The notes under the pieces are model-generated. The model was given only the letters and a program-made list of their open reading frames with translations. It did not search any database and had not been told where the DNA came from. Source: Enterococcus dispar ATCC 51266 (lineage in GTDB: Bacteria > Bacillota > Bacilli > Lactobacillales > Enterococcaceae). From it: 64,000 bases of DNA. Below, piece by piece: positions 19,448-27,663 of the stretch; the first letter of the stretch is position 1; every line of letters begins with the position of its first letter. Location: the NCBI RefSeq assembly GCF_000406945.1, contig NZ_KE136354.1:2676660-2740659 (forward strand), in the 5' to 3' direction. A program made the translations under genes and the position numbers.

Positions 19448-20050
19448 ATGGCAGTAAAATTAAATGTAGAAAAAAGAGCAATCCGTCCCCGTTCCCTACG
19501 CAACAAATTGCGTCACGAAGGAAAAGTACCGGCAGTTGTAAATGGTTATCAAATTGAAAGTACACCCGTGGCAGTTGATGCGGCCGCTCTTGAAAAAATT
19601 TACCGTGAACATGGTGCGAATGCCGTTATCGTATTAAGCATCGATGGTAAAAACGTGAATACATTAGTCCGTGGCACACAATCAGATACTTTTACTAAAA
19701 AATTAACCCACGTTGAATTCTTGTCAGTAAATATGACAGAAGAAACTGAAGTGGAAGCTGAAGTATTACTTGTCGGCGAAGCTGCAGGTGTCAAAGCTGG
19801 TGGCGTATTGACACAAACATTGTACAACGTGCTTGTTTCCGCAACACCAGACAAATTACCAGAACGTATTGAAGTGGATGTTACTGACCTTGAAATTGGT
19901 GATACCTTAACAGTGGCTGATTTACCAAAAGATGCTGATTTCACCATTGTAACAGATGCTGAAGAACAAATCGTTGCCGTTAACGAAGCGCAAGCAGAAG
20001 AAGCGGAAGAAACAACAGACGAACCAGCTGAACCAGCTGACGTGGAGTAA
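19448..20050 (+). CDS. rplY: 50S ribosomal protein L25 (Ctc long form)
   Basis: A 200-residue protein binding 5S rRNA. The N-terminal L25 domain (residues 1-95, RPRSLRNKLR) is followed by the TL5-type C-terminal beta domain and an acidic Glu-rich tail. This is the general-stress Ctc form common in Firmicutes. ATG 19448 follows TAGGAGG; the GTG at 19418 has no such site. Its long leader suggests autoregulation. Confidence 0.96.
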   Translation: MAVKLNVEKRAIRPRSLRNKLRHEGKVPAVVNGYQIESTPVAVDAAALEKIYREHGANAVIVLSIDGKNVNTLVRGTQSDTFTKKLTHVEFLSVNMTEETEVEAEVLLVGEAAGVKAGGVLTQTLYNVLVSATPDKLPERIEVDVTDLEIGDTLTVADLPKDADFTIVTDAEEQIVAVNEAQAEEAEETTDEPAEPADVE

Positions 20051-20059
20051 TTTTTAGTT

Positions 20060-20088
20060 AAAGCGCCGCTTGATGCGGCGCTTTTTTT
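20060..20088 (+). terminator. Terminator after rplY
   Basis: A perfect AAAGCGCCGC/GCGGCGCTTT stem followed by T7. Confidence 0.95.
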
Positions 20089-20149
20089 AGTTAAAAGGAT
20101 GATAGATTTCTAAAGCCCACTTACTAAGATTGTTTGGATTTAGTTTCAC

Positions 20150-20200
20150 GAATACTCTACGACAATAAGCTAAAATTCCATCTTATTGCTTGAGAGCTGA
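20150..20200. repeat. Family A repeat, short form
   Basis: CTCTACGACAATAAGCTAAA and TTCCATCTTATTGCTTGAGAG form a hairpin. It matches the outer arms of the 123-bp unit at 22701 but lacks the central AAATTTGAA/TTCAAATT stem. It is the only recognisable feature in the first part of the 500-base gap before 20591. Confidence 0.6.
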
Positions 20201-20461
20201 GCGATTTTGTTTTTCATAGAATTATTATTTATTTTTTTAGGTACAGCATTTTTACATAGAATGTCCAAGTGTATCTCCAATTTCATTTTTCATTATAGGG
20301 TGCCAAGTTGTTTTTGAGTATTTTATCCGAGCTATTCGGCAAAGTCATGTTTAGTTTTGGGGCGTTTTGTCTCGTTGCATCACTTACTGCATAGGAAGAA
20401 ATTTTAGTGCTATGCCAATTTAAAAAAGCTTTTACAATTTCTTTTTATAAGTGCAATTTTT

Positions 20462-20489
20462 TTGCATTCTTACTTATTTAAAGTATGAT
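20462..20489 (+). promoter_or_regulatory. Promoter of the DUF960 gene
   Basis: TTGCAT, a 16-base spacer and TATGAT. It lies about 100 bases before the gene. Confidence 0.5.
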
Positions 20490-20590
20490 AGGTATAGAAT
20501 CATTAACTGGTGTTTATCCTACCAAAAAAATGGCCAAAGCTATTTAAAGAGAGATAAGCGTAGTGAACACAGCCTTAGGAGGTTTTGAAT

Positions 20591-20911
20591 TTGTTTGAAG
20601 TATTTGATAAAAAACGCAGCCGCTTTGCTTCTGTTGGTGTCGTTTCCAGTATGCCAGGAGAATTAATTGACAGCATTTGGTTCATTATCGACCTTGATTT
20701 AAAAGGGGTAGTACCTTTGAATAATTTAATCGCATTTGAATTACTAAATCATGATGGAAAAGTAACCATGCACTTCTCGCAAGAAAACAGCGAAGTTGAG
20801 ATGGACATTGATTTACCTTTCCCATTTTCTTATGAGTTGCCACAAGAAGTTTATGCTTACGATGATGGCAAACAACAAACTATCTTATTACCAAGTGAAA
20901 CGAAATATTGA
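20591..20911 (+). CDS. DUF960 family protein
   Basis: A 106-residue protein of unknown function matching the DUF960 pattern: an RFASVGVVSSMPGEL start, a central IDLDLKGV segment and a C-terminal DDGKQQTILL. TTG 20591 is preferred because AGGAGG (20577-20582) is eight bases upstream and relatives begin with MF; the TTG at 20585 is too close. It is a single gene with its own terminator. Confidence 0.75.
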   Translation: MFEVFDKKRSRFASVGVVSSMPGELIDSIWFIIDLDLKGVVPLNNLIAFELLNHDGKVTMHFSQENSEVEMDIDLPFPFSYELPQEVYAYDDGKQQTILLPSETKY

Positions 20912-20931
20912 TATGTGAATTCTGTTTATTT

Positions 20932-20963
20932 AACTCTCATTTAGTCAAATGAGAGTTTTTTTT
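20932..20963 (+). terminator. Terminator after the DUF960 gene
   Basis: AACTCTCATTT pairs with AAATGAGAGTT, followed by T8. Confidence 0.93.
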
Positions 20964-21143
20964 GAATTCAAAGGAAGTATATGATATTCCCTAAGTATGT
21001 GACCCTTATACTAAGGAATTAATAGTTAGATTTCCAAACGAGTTCGTGAAGCTTTTCAGGTGTAAATTTCAACTCATTAACTTTACCGTAGCGTTTGCAT
21101 GGTACAAATTTATTCAGATAATTTTTTTAGAAGTAAGAAAAGA

Positions 21144-21172
21144 TTGACAAGAGCAGATTTTACAGTTAGAGT
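21144..21172 (+). promoter_or_regulatory. Strong promoter of a putative noncoding RNA
   Basis: Consensus TTGACA (21144-21149), a 17-base spacer and TAGAGT (21167-21172). No ORF starts downstream within 450 bases. Confidence 0.75.
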
Positions 21173-21178
21173 AATGGA

Positions 21179-21358
21179 CATGCGATGAGTCGATAAGACC
21201 AACTTGTTTGGTCGAGTCAAACAGCAACACCAGAAGGAGACTTCACTGCCGGATTTGCAGGGTGTTGGAAGTAGGTAGTGGACGACCGAACTTCTGCCAA
21301 TTTTGGTACTGGTAAAGAACAGCTTTGAGGGTTTTTCCTTTAAAGCTGTTCTTTTTTT
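21179..21358 (+). ncRNA. Putative structured noncoding RNA, about 180 nt
   Basis: The segment between a consensus promoter and a strong terminator has no credible ORF but many local helices. GACCAA pairs with TTGGTC (about 21203-21219). CAACACC pairs with GGTGTTG and encloses two hairpins (GAAG/CTTC and CTGC/GCAG). GAAGT pairs with ACTTC, and TGCCAA with TTGGTA. It ends at AAAGAACAGCTTT/AAAGCTGTTCTTT plus T7 (21314-21358). I could not match it to 6S RNA, tmRNA, SRP RNA, T-box or a known riboswitch. It could be a trans-acting RNA or the terminated form of a leader for the oxidoreductase gene 270 bases further on. Confidence 0.6.
21314..21358 (+). terminator. Terminator of the putative noncoding RNA
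   Basis: A 13-bp AAAGAACAGCTTT/AAAGCTGTTCTTT stem followed by T7. Confidence 0.92.
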
Positions 21359-21630
21359 GTTTTAAAGAAGAGGAGATTTTTGTAAATTCACTTTCTTTCT
21401 GTTAAATTTTAATTACAGTTGTAAAGAGTCGACGGGTGTATCACAAGGGTTGGCTTTTTTATTTTTAAATATTTTATAGTGTCATTATAAAAATGAATAG
21501 CCCTTTTACTAACGGGAAGATTTGGCATGGCATATTTATTTATGAAGAAAATGCGCAATTGTGTTTTGAAATCTTGTGTAAAGTGTTGTGGAAATCTGAG
21601 TTGAAATTAGAGGTTTAGAAAGGAGCTATT

Positions 21631-22587
21631 ATGACAATTTCATATGGTATTGTTAGTACAGCATCAATCGTTCCGCGTTTTGTAGCGGGAATTCGTGCTA
21701 GTAAAGAAGGAAGCGTGGCCGCTATTGCTTCGCGGGAATTAGCTAAAGCACAAAAAGTTGCGACTGAACTTCATATTCCCAAAGCTTATGGCAGTTATGC
21801 CGAGATGTTTGCCGATCCTGCAATTGATATCATTTATATTGCGACTTACAATAAAGGCCACTTTGAAACCGCCAAACAAGCTTTAGAAGCTGGCAAACCA
21901 GTTTTATTGGAAAAACCATTTACCTTGTCTGCAGCTGATGCAAAAGAATTATTTACATTAGCCAAAGAAAAACAGCTCTTTTTGATGGAAGCGCAAAAAG
22001 CTGTTTTCTTACCGATTACTTTAGCAGTGAAAAAAGCAATTGCAACTGGGAAAATTGGTGAAGTTAAGTTGATGCGTTCTCTTACGTCTTACCCTAATAT
22101 TGGACACGTCAAATGGTTTCCAAGCCTTGAGGCAGGTGGAGGGACCTTACATGGATCTGGTAGCTATCCACTTCATTATATGCATTACATTACCGATGAA
22201 AATTATCAAAATGTGACAGGAAATGCTGTGATGCCAAAAGGGAGATCTGATCAACAAAGTGATTTGAGCTTGAAATTTGGTGCTACTATTTTGGCTAATA
22301 TTTTTATAACGACTGAATTCGGCACTGATAACGGTATGACAATTTATGGTACAAAGGGACGAATCGAAATTCCTAATTTTTGGAAAACACAAGTGGCGTC
22401 TATTTGCACCAATGAGGGAAGAGAAGACCTACACATTCCTTTTATAAGTGAATTTGCTTTTGAAGTCGATCATGTCAATGAATGCTTAAAACAAGGTTTG
22501 TTAACCAGTCCGATTATGACACCAGCATTAACAATTGAAACTGTTGCATTAGTGGAAAATCAATATCAAAAATGGTTAGATGAATAG
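21631..22587 (+). CDS. Gfo/Idh/MocA-family NAD(P)-dependent oxidoreductase
   Basis: A 318-residue dehydrogenase with an N-terminal Rossmann fold (IVSTASIVPRF start), the conserved EKPFTL motif with its catalytic-region lysine (about residue 95) and the C-terminal Gfo/Idh alpha/beta domain. Family members oxidise sugars, inositols or trans-dihydrodiols; the substrate here is unknown. AAAGGAG precedes ATG 21631. It is a single gene with a strong terminator; the upstream RNA candidate ends 270 bases before it. Confidence 0.85.
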   Translation: MTISYGIVSTASIVPRFVAGIRASKEGSVAAIASRELAKAQKVATELHIPKAYGSYAEMFADPAIDIIYIATYNKGHFETAKQALEAGKPVLLEKPFTLSAADAKELFTLAKEKQLFLMEAQKAVFLPITLAVKKAIATGKIGEVKLMRSLTSYPNIGHVKWFPSLEAGGGTLHGSGSYPLHYMHYITDENYQNVTGNAVMPKGRSDQQSDLSLKFGATILANIFITTEFGTDNGMTIYGTKGRIEIPNFWKTQVASICTNEGREDLHIPFISEFAFEVDHVNECLKQGLLTSPIMTPALTIETVALVENQYQKWLDE

Positions 22588-22588
22588 T

Positions 22589-22649
22589 AAAAAAACTCCG
22601 TAATATGTTAAACAAATGGATTTTTGTTTAACGTATTCGGAGTTTTTTT
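22589..22649 (+). terminator. Terminator after the Gfo/Idh gene
   Basis: A long imperfect stem (AAAAAACTCCG...CGGAGTTTTTTT with an inner GTTAAACAAA/TTTGTTTAAC) ending in T7. Confidence 0.9.
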
Positions 22650-22700
22650 GTCTGGAAAGGAAATATATGGTTTTCACCAAGAATAAATTCACTAGTTTTT

Positions 22701-23135
22701 CTTTGATCTAGCTCCATAAACGAACTCTCGACGACAATAAGCTGAAATTTCAAGAAATTTGAAGAACAATTTATTCAAATTCCATCTTATTGCTTGAGAG
22801 CTAACCACGTTCATTTCGCTTTTCTTTGATCTAGCTCCATAAACGAACTCTCGACGACAATAAGCTGAAATTTCAAGAAATTTGAAGAACAATTTATTCA
22901 AATTCCATCTTATTGCTTGAGAGCTAACCACGTTCATTTCGCTTTTCTTTGATCTAGCTCCATAAACGAACTCTCGACGACAATAAGCTGAAATTTCAAG
23001 AAATTTGAAGAACAATTTATTCAAATTCCATCTTATTGCTTGAGAGCTAACCACGTTCATTTCGCTTTTCTTTGATCTAGCTCCATAAACGAACTCTTGA
23101 CGGCAATAAGCTGAAATTTCAAGAAACTTGAGGGA
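22701..23135. repeat. Tandem array of a 123-bp hairpin repeat (family A)
   Basis: Three head-to-tail copies (22701-22823, 22824-22946, 22947-23069) appear identical base for base, and a fourth partial copy from 23070 diverges after about 55 bases. Each unit contains an imperfect palindrome of about 80 bases: CTCTC/GAGAG, CAATAAG/CTTATTG and AAATTTGAA/TTCAAATT. Related single copies lie near 20150, 46640 and 61611. The perfect identity indicates recent amplification. Confidence 0.9.
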
Positions 23136-23200
23136 CAGTTTCGTATAATTCTGCCTTAATGCCAAAAAGCTGAAGGGGTTTGTTCAACTTTTCTTGGTGT

Positions 23201-24505
23201 CTAATTTTTAAATGGAATCTTGGCACGGAAAATAACACCTTTAGGATTTAACTCATGAACAGAAAGCTTGCCGTGATGTTCTTTAACAATCTGCTGTGCG
23301 ATAGCCAGTCCTAAGCCAAAGCCACCGCTGTTTTTATTGCGGGAACGTTCTTCGCGATAAAAACGTTCAAAGATTTGTTTTTTATCTTCATCGCTGATAT
23401 TAGCCCCAGTATTACGTACTTCTAATAGCCAATCATCATGGGTAATTTGGGAAAGTAAGATGATCTTATCTTTTTCTTGCGTGTATTTTAGTGCATTGTC
23501 TAAAAGAATAACCAAGAGTTGATGAATCTTTTTTTCATCGACTATCACATTTTCATTAGCATAATTTTCTAAAATAAAAGTTTTATCCTCTAGGCCTGCA
23601 ATTTCTTGAAAAGGTTTGGCTAACTGAGAAATAAAGGATTGTGTTTGTAAAGTATTTAAAGCCAGGGTTGTTTCATTAGCATCGCTTCTGGCAATCGTCA
23701 GCAAATCATTTGTTAAAGAAGTAAGCCGCCTGGTTTCATTTAAGGCTTGGGCAATGGACTCAGACTCTTCTAAAATCGTTTGATTTGGTCTCGTAAATAA
23801 CTTTTGCAAACTATTTTGAATAATTGTTAAAGGGGTTCGTAATTCATGAGAAGCATTTTCAACAAATTCTTGCTGCTTTTGCCATGCTTTAATAATGGGA
23901 GCCATATTTTTTTTAGAAAGAAAATAACTAACAGCTAAAGAAAGCAGCCAAAAAATCACCATACATACAATTAAAATAGTTTTGAAAGTTTGCAAAGATG
24001 CGTCAATTTGATCCGTATTTTCCAACAATTGAATATAAGCAACATCTTCTTGCGGAGTATCTAATTTGCGGGTAATCGAACGAAAATGAAGTGTTTGATC
24101 ATCAGTTTTCACACTCAAAGTTTGAATCGTTGCCAAGTTATTTTGCGATAGTTTTAAATTTTGTAATTCTGTAAAACGACCGCCTAAAACGGCTTTATTC
24201 AAAATTTTACCATCAGCACTCCACAAAATGATTTGAGAGTTAAAACGATTATTCCGGTTTCCCATTGGGGGCAAATCTGATTTTTGCATTAAAAAAGGAT
24301 TGTCTTCTTTCAGCCGAGTGATTTCAGTTGTAATCGTGCGCTCATCTTGGCTAATATTTTTTAAAGATTCATCTGTTTGACGGTAAGCTGAACTTTGTAA
24401 CAGCTGCAAAACGATAAATCCTAATAAAAGAAAAATAAGCGCAAAAGCGCCAGCATTTAGTAAAAAGAATTGGCGGCGTTGTTTTTTGGAAATTTCTGTA
24501 TTCAT
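23201..24505 (-). CDS. ciaH: CiaH-type sensor histidine kinase
   Basis: A 434-residue membrane kinase. A transmembrane helix lies at about residues 14-35, an extracellular sensor domain runs to about 175, and a second helix lies at about 176-198. HisKA has the phospho-acceptor ENASHELRTPL. HATPase_c has the N-box LLDNALKYT and G-box GGFGLGLAI. It is encoded 3 bases after the response regulator and must be its partner. The CiaH call follows from the CiaR-like partner and the CiaR-type site in the divergent promoter. The sensed signal is unknown. Confidence 0.85.
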   Translation of the reverse strand: MNTEISKKQRRQFFLLNAGAFALIFLLLGFIVLQLLQSSAYRQTDESLKNISQDERTITTEITRLKEDNPFLMQKSDLPPMGNRNNRFNSQIILWSADGKILNKAVLGGRFTELQNLKLSQNNLATIQTLSVKTDDQTLHFRSITRKLDTPQEDVAYIQLLENTDQIDASLQTFKTILIVCMVIFWLLSLAVSYFLSKKNMAPIIKAWQKQQEFVENASHELRTPLTIIQNSLQKLFTRPNQTILEESESIAQALNETRRLTSLTNDLLTIARSDANETTLALNTLQTQSFISQLAKPFQEIAGLEDKTFILENYANENVIVDEKKIHQLLVILLDNALKYTQEKDKIILLSQITHDDWLLEVRNTGANISDEDKKQIFERFYREERSRNKNSGGFGLGLAIAQQIVKEHHGKLSVHELNPKGVIFRAKIPFKN

Positions 24506-24508
24506 CTT

Positions 24509-25186
24509 TTACCCCTGTTCTTGCAATAAGTAACCAACATTGCGCAATGTTTTAAAGTCATTTGCGATTCCGGTGGGCTTTAAATGCTTGCGTAAATGGC
24601 TCATGTAGACTTCTACCACAGTAATGGTTGTATCAGAATCAAATCCCCAAATACGATCAAAAATTTGTTCTTTTGTTAAAATGACGCCTTTGTTTTGAAT
24701 AAAATAAACGAGCAATTCAAATTCTTTTCCTTGAATGGGCAAAACAGTCTCCTGAAAAGTCACTTGATTACTTTGTAAGTTGCAGCTAATAGGGCCATAA
24801 GATAAGATACTTTCTTCATATAAACCTAAGGAACGTTTCAAAAGTGCTTTTACTCGCAACAACAATTCTTCGCGATAAAAGGGTTTTGTCAGATAATCAT
24901 CGGCTCCTTTTTGAAAACCAGTTACTTTATCATCAATACCATCTTTGGCCGTTAAAATCAAAACAGGTGTTTGAATATTTTGCTCCCGTAGCTTGGCTAA
25001 GACTTCATAGCCATTTATTTCGGGTAACATTAAATCTAATAAAATGACATCGTAAATATTACTTTGCCCTTCAAATAAGCCTGTTTCACCATCAAAAGCT
25101 TGGGTAATTTCACCTAAGGGTTGGATAATTTCTTTTATATTATCAGATAGAGTCTGTTCATCTTCGACAATAAGTAATTTCAACAT
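24509..25186 (-). CDS. ciaR: CiaR-type OmpR-family response regulator
   Basis: A 225-residue regulator with a receiver domain (phospho-aspartate in VILLDLMLPE, lysine in LTKPF) and a C-terminal winged helix. The IWGFDSDTTITVVEVYMSHL segment closely resembles streptococcal CiaR. ATG 25186 follows GAGGTG; the GTG at 25195 is part of that ribosome-binding site. In streptococci CiaRH responds to cell-wall stress. The divergent ABC transporter promoter carries the expected direct repeat. Confidence 0.87.
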   Translation of the reverse strand: MLKLLIVEDEQTLSDNIKEIIQPLGEITQAFDGETGLFEGQSNIYDVILLDLMLPEINGYEVLAKLREQNIQTPVLILTAKDGIDDKVTGFQKGADDYLTKPFYREELLLRVKALLKRSLGLYEESILSYGPISCNLQSNQVTFQETVLPIQGKEFELLVYFIQNKGVILTKEQIFDRIWGFDSDTTITVVEVYMSHLRKHLKPTGIANDFKTLRNVGYLLQEQG

Positions 25187-25266
25187 ATTTTTCACCTCGT
25201 GCTCATTTTATCATGTTTATCCTAAATGAAACTTAATTTGCTTTTTAAAAAAAGTCATTGATTGGC

Positions 25267-25299
25267 TTTAAGCTAAGTTTAAGCTCGTGTAAATATGCT
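25267..25299 (+). promoter_or_regulatory. CiaR-type binding site and -10 of the ABC transporter operon
   Basis: TTTAAG (25267-25272), five bases, TTTAAG (25278-25283), then ten bases to TATGCT (25294-25299). This matches the direct repeat described for streptococcal CiaR (NTTAAG-N5-WTTAAG) placed 10 bases before the -10 at activated promoters. No -35 is needed in that arrangement. Confidence 0.72.
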
Positions 25300-25337
25300 A
25301 AGGCTGTAATACAGCAAAAATAACAGGAGGGCATAAA

Positions 25338-26855
25338 ATGAATTTCTTAAAACGGGCTTATCAAAGTCTTTGGGCCAAAAAAGGCCGCAGTCTATTATTG
25401 ATTGCTGTTTTTGCCGCGATTTTAATCTTTGTTTTAGCTGGGCTAACGATTAAAAGTGCTGCTGAAGTAGCAAGTGAAAATGCTAAAAAAAGTGTTGGGG
25501 CTACGGTGACGCTTGCGACAAATCGAGAGGCAATGTTTAAAACAAATAGTGAAAATTCTACCGGTGAAAGTGAAAAACCAGATCCTGGTAGTTTTGAAAT
25601 GACACCGGTAAAATTAAGCGACGCCAAAAAAATTGCAGCTTTAGCGGGCGTAAAGTCTTATTCCTTTGAAGTGAGTACTTCGGCTGATAAAAGCAGCGGT
25701 ATTGAACCGATTTCTAGTGAAAGTAGTGAAAATACTGATAGTACTGATAGTGAAGAATCTGCCAATGCGCCTGCAGGACAGATGCCAGGCGGAAAAGGTC
25801 AAATGTCACAAGGCGACTTTCAGATTACAGGCGTTTTAGCAAGTGGGGCGTATTCTAGTTTTTCTGCTGGTACGGCAAAAATTACATCCGGCGAGGCATT
25901 AACACAAACAGACGAGAATAGTAATAATGTCTTAATTGAATCTTCTCTTGCAGAAGCCAATGATTTAACAGTCGGCGATACTTTCAAAGTAAAAGATAGT
26001 GATGATAAAGAAGTCACAGTTAAAATCAAAGGAATTTATGAAACAAGTGATAGCGGCACAAGTATGGGGATGCGTTTTAACTTTATGAATCCAGCCAATA
26101 CGATTTTCACTTCTTATACATTGGCAAACGACTTAAAAGGTAGCGACAGTGCCGATACGATTGATTCGGCTGTGTATGATTTATCAGATCCAAAAGAGAT
26201 GGAGAGTTTTGTAAAAAAAGCTGACAAATTAATAGATACCGATACTTACAGTTTACAGACTAATGATCAAATGTATCAACAGATGTTACAACCGTTAAAT
26301 AATGTGGCGGGTTTTGCCAAAAATATTATTTTGTTAGTGGCAGTTGCAGGCGTCATTATTTTGACTTTAATTGTGATGTTAACCATACGCGAACGCCGTT
26401 ATGAAATTGGTGTTTTATTATCATTGGGCGAATCACGTTTTAAAGTAATTTTGCAATTTTTTAGTGAAATTTTTGTTTGTATGCTTTTTGCATTAGTAAT
26501 TGCAACATTTAGTGGCAATGTCGTTGGGAATGCGGTTGGAAATCAATTATTAGCACAACAAAGTGAAACAACGGCGGTGGCGACTACTAATCAAGGTCCC
26601 GGTGCGAATACACAAGGTGGCAAACCAGATGGACAAGGGATGCAAGCCCAAGGCGGCAATCAAGGTCCCGGAGCACAACGCGGTTTTGGCAGTGCATTGC
26701 AAACAAGTGAAGAAGTAAAAGAACTGAAGATTAGTGTTTCTCCAACTGAAATTGCCAGCCTGGCAGCAATGGGTCTATTTATCAGTATGTTTGCTATCTT
26801 ACTGGCTAGTGTCGGAATTTTACGGTTAAATCCTAAAAAGATTTTAGTCTCGTAA
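25338..26855 (+). CDS. FtsX/MacB-type ABC transporter permease
   Basis: A 505-residue membrane protein. An N-terminal helix (residues about 16-38) is followed by a large extracellular MacB-like domain rich in Ser, Asp and Glu, then three C-terminal helices. Between the second and third of these is a Gly/Gln/Asn-rich segment (GPGANTQGGK, GQGMQAQGG). Such permeases act as dimers in peptide or drug efflux or in envelope signalling. AGGAGGG precedes ATG 25338. It shares an operon with the ATPase 32 bases downstream and is divergent from ciaRH, whose product probably activates it. Confidence 0.85.
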   Translation: MNFLKRAYQSLWAKKGRSLLLIAVFAAILIFVLAGLTIKSAAEVASENAKKSVGATVTLATNREAMFKTNSENSTGESEKPDPGSFEMTPVKLSDAKKIAALAGVKSYSFEVSTSADKSSGIEPISSESSENTDSTDSEESANAPAGQMPGGKGQMSQGDFQITGVLASGAYSSFSAGTAKITSGEALTQTDENSNNVLIESSLAEANDLTVGDTFKVKDSDDKEVTVKIKGIYETSDSGTSMGMRFNFMNPANTIFTSYTLANDLKGSDSADTIDSAVYDLSDPKEMESFVKKADKLIDTDTYSLQTNDQMYQQMLQPLNNVAGFAKNIILLVAVAGVIILTLIVMLTIRERRYEIGVLLSLGESRFKVILQFFSEIFVCMLFALVIATFSGNVVGNAVGNQLLAQQSETTAVATTNQGPGANTQGGKPDGQGMQAQGGNQGPGAQRGFGSALQTSEEVKELKISVSPTEIASLAAMGLFISMFAILLASVGILRLNPKKILVS

Positions 26856-26887
26856 ATATTAATTACAAATTAAAGGAGGAACAACAC

Positions 26888-27550
26888 ATGATGCTAACAA
26901 CTGAAGATTTGGGCTATTGGTATGAACCAGACGGGCCATTATTTGAAACGGTAAATTTGAATTTTGAAGCGGGAAAGCTTTACGCTATTTTGGGTAGTAG
27001 CGGGTCGGGCAAAACAACCTTTTTATCCTTAATCACTGGATTGGATACGCCAAAAGCCGGAAATATTTTATATAATGGTCAATCCTTAAAAGAAATTGGC
27101 TTGCAAGAATATCGCCGTAAAGACGTTTCTATTGTTTTTCAAGCTTACAATTTGTTACCTTATATGTCTGCGGTGGATAATGTTTTAACCGCAATGGCCA
27201 TTGCCAAAACACAACAGAGTGACCCAAAAGCTTATGCTTTAGATAATCTGGCGCAAGTGGGAATTACAAATGATTTGGCTGATAAAAAAGTAACCCAACT
27301 TTCTGGTGGGCAACAGCAACGAGTAGCGATTGTGCGCGCGTTATGTTGTGATCATGGTTTGATTGTAGCCGATGAACCGACAGGAAACTTAGATGAGACC
27401 ACATCAAAGGATATTGTTACCTTGTTTCAAAAAATTGCTCACGAACAAAATAAATGCATTATTTTAGTTACCCACGAACAGGAAGTAGCGGCTGCTTGTG
27501 ATGCGGTTTATGAACTAAAGAATAAAGAATTTCAACAGCTTATTCGTTAG
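26888..27550 (+). CDS. ABC transporter ATP-binding protein (LolD/MacB type)
   Basis: A 220-residue ATPase with Walker A GSSGSGKTT (about residues 37-45), signature LSGGQQQR, Walker B LIVADEPTGNLD and the switch histidine in LVTHE. It powers the FtsX-type permease encoded just upstream. AAAGGAGG precedes ATG 26888. The length is typical for this subfamily. Confidence 0.93.
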   Translation: MMLTTEDLGYWYEPDGPLFETVNLNFEAGKLYAILGSSGSGKTTFLSLITGLDTPKAGNILYNGQSLKEIGLQEYRRKDVSIVFQAYNLLPYMSAVDNVLTAMAIAKTQQSDPKAYALDNLAQVGITNDLADKKVTQLSGGQQQRVAIVRALCCDHGLIVADEPTGNLDETTSKDIVTLFQKIAHEQNKCIILVTHEQEVAAACDAVYELKNKEFQQLIR

Positions 27551-27663
27551 ATAGTTTACATTACTGCGTGGCATACGCATAAATACTCCTTTATTTGCTA
27601 AAAAAATAGTTCTCCTTCATACTAGATGAAAAGATTGCGATTTATTGAATAAGGAGAGAAAAG

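Noticed and set aside
21179-21358. Identification of the RNA candidate as 6S RNA, T-box or SRP RNA
   Set aside because: No pairing of 5' and 3' ends as in 6S RNA, no T-box sequence, and no SRP core loop.
21493-21618. 41-codon ORF ending just before the Gfo/Idh ribosome-binding site
   Set aside because: No Shine-Dalgarno sequence before its ATG and no recognisable protein character; kept only as a remote possibility of coupling.
22701-23135. CRISPR array
   Set aside because: Repeats are 123 bp and contiguous with no unique spacers, and there are no cas genes.
22692-23165. 157-codon minus-strand ORF made of 41-residue repeats
   Set aside because: It exists only because the 123-bp intergenic repeat length is a multiple of three; no ribosome-binding site, and the same element elsewhere is not coding.
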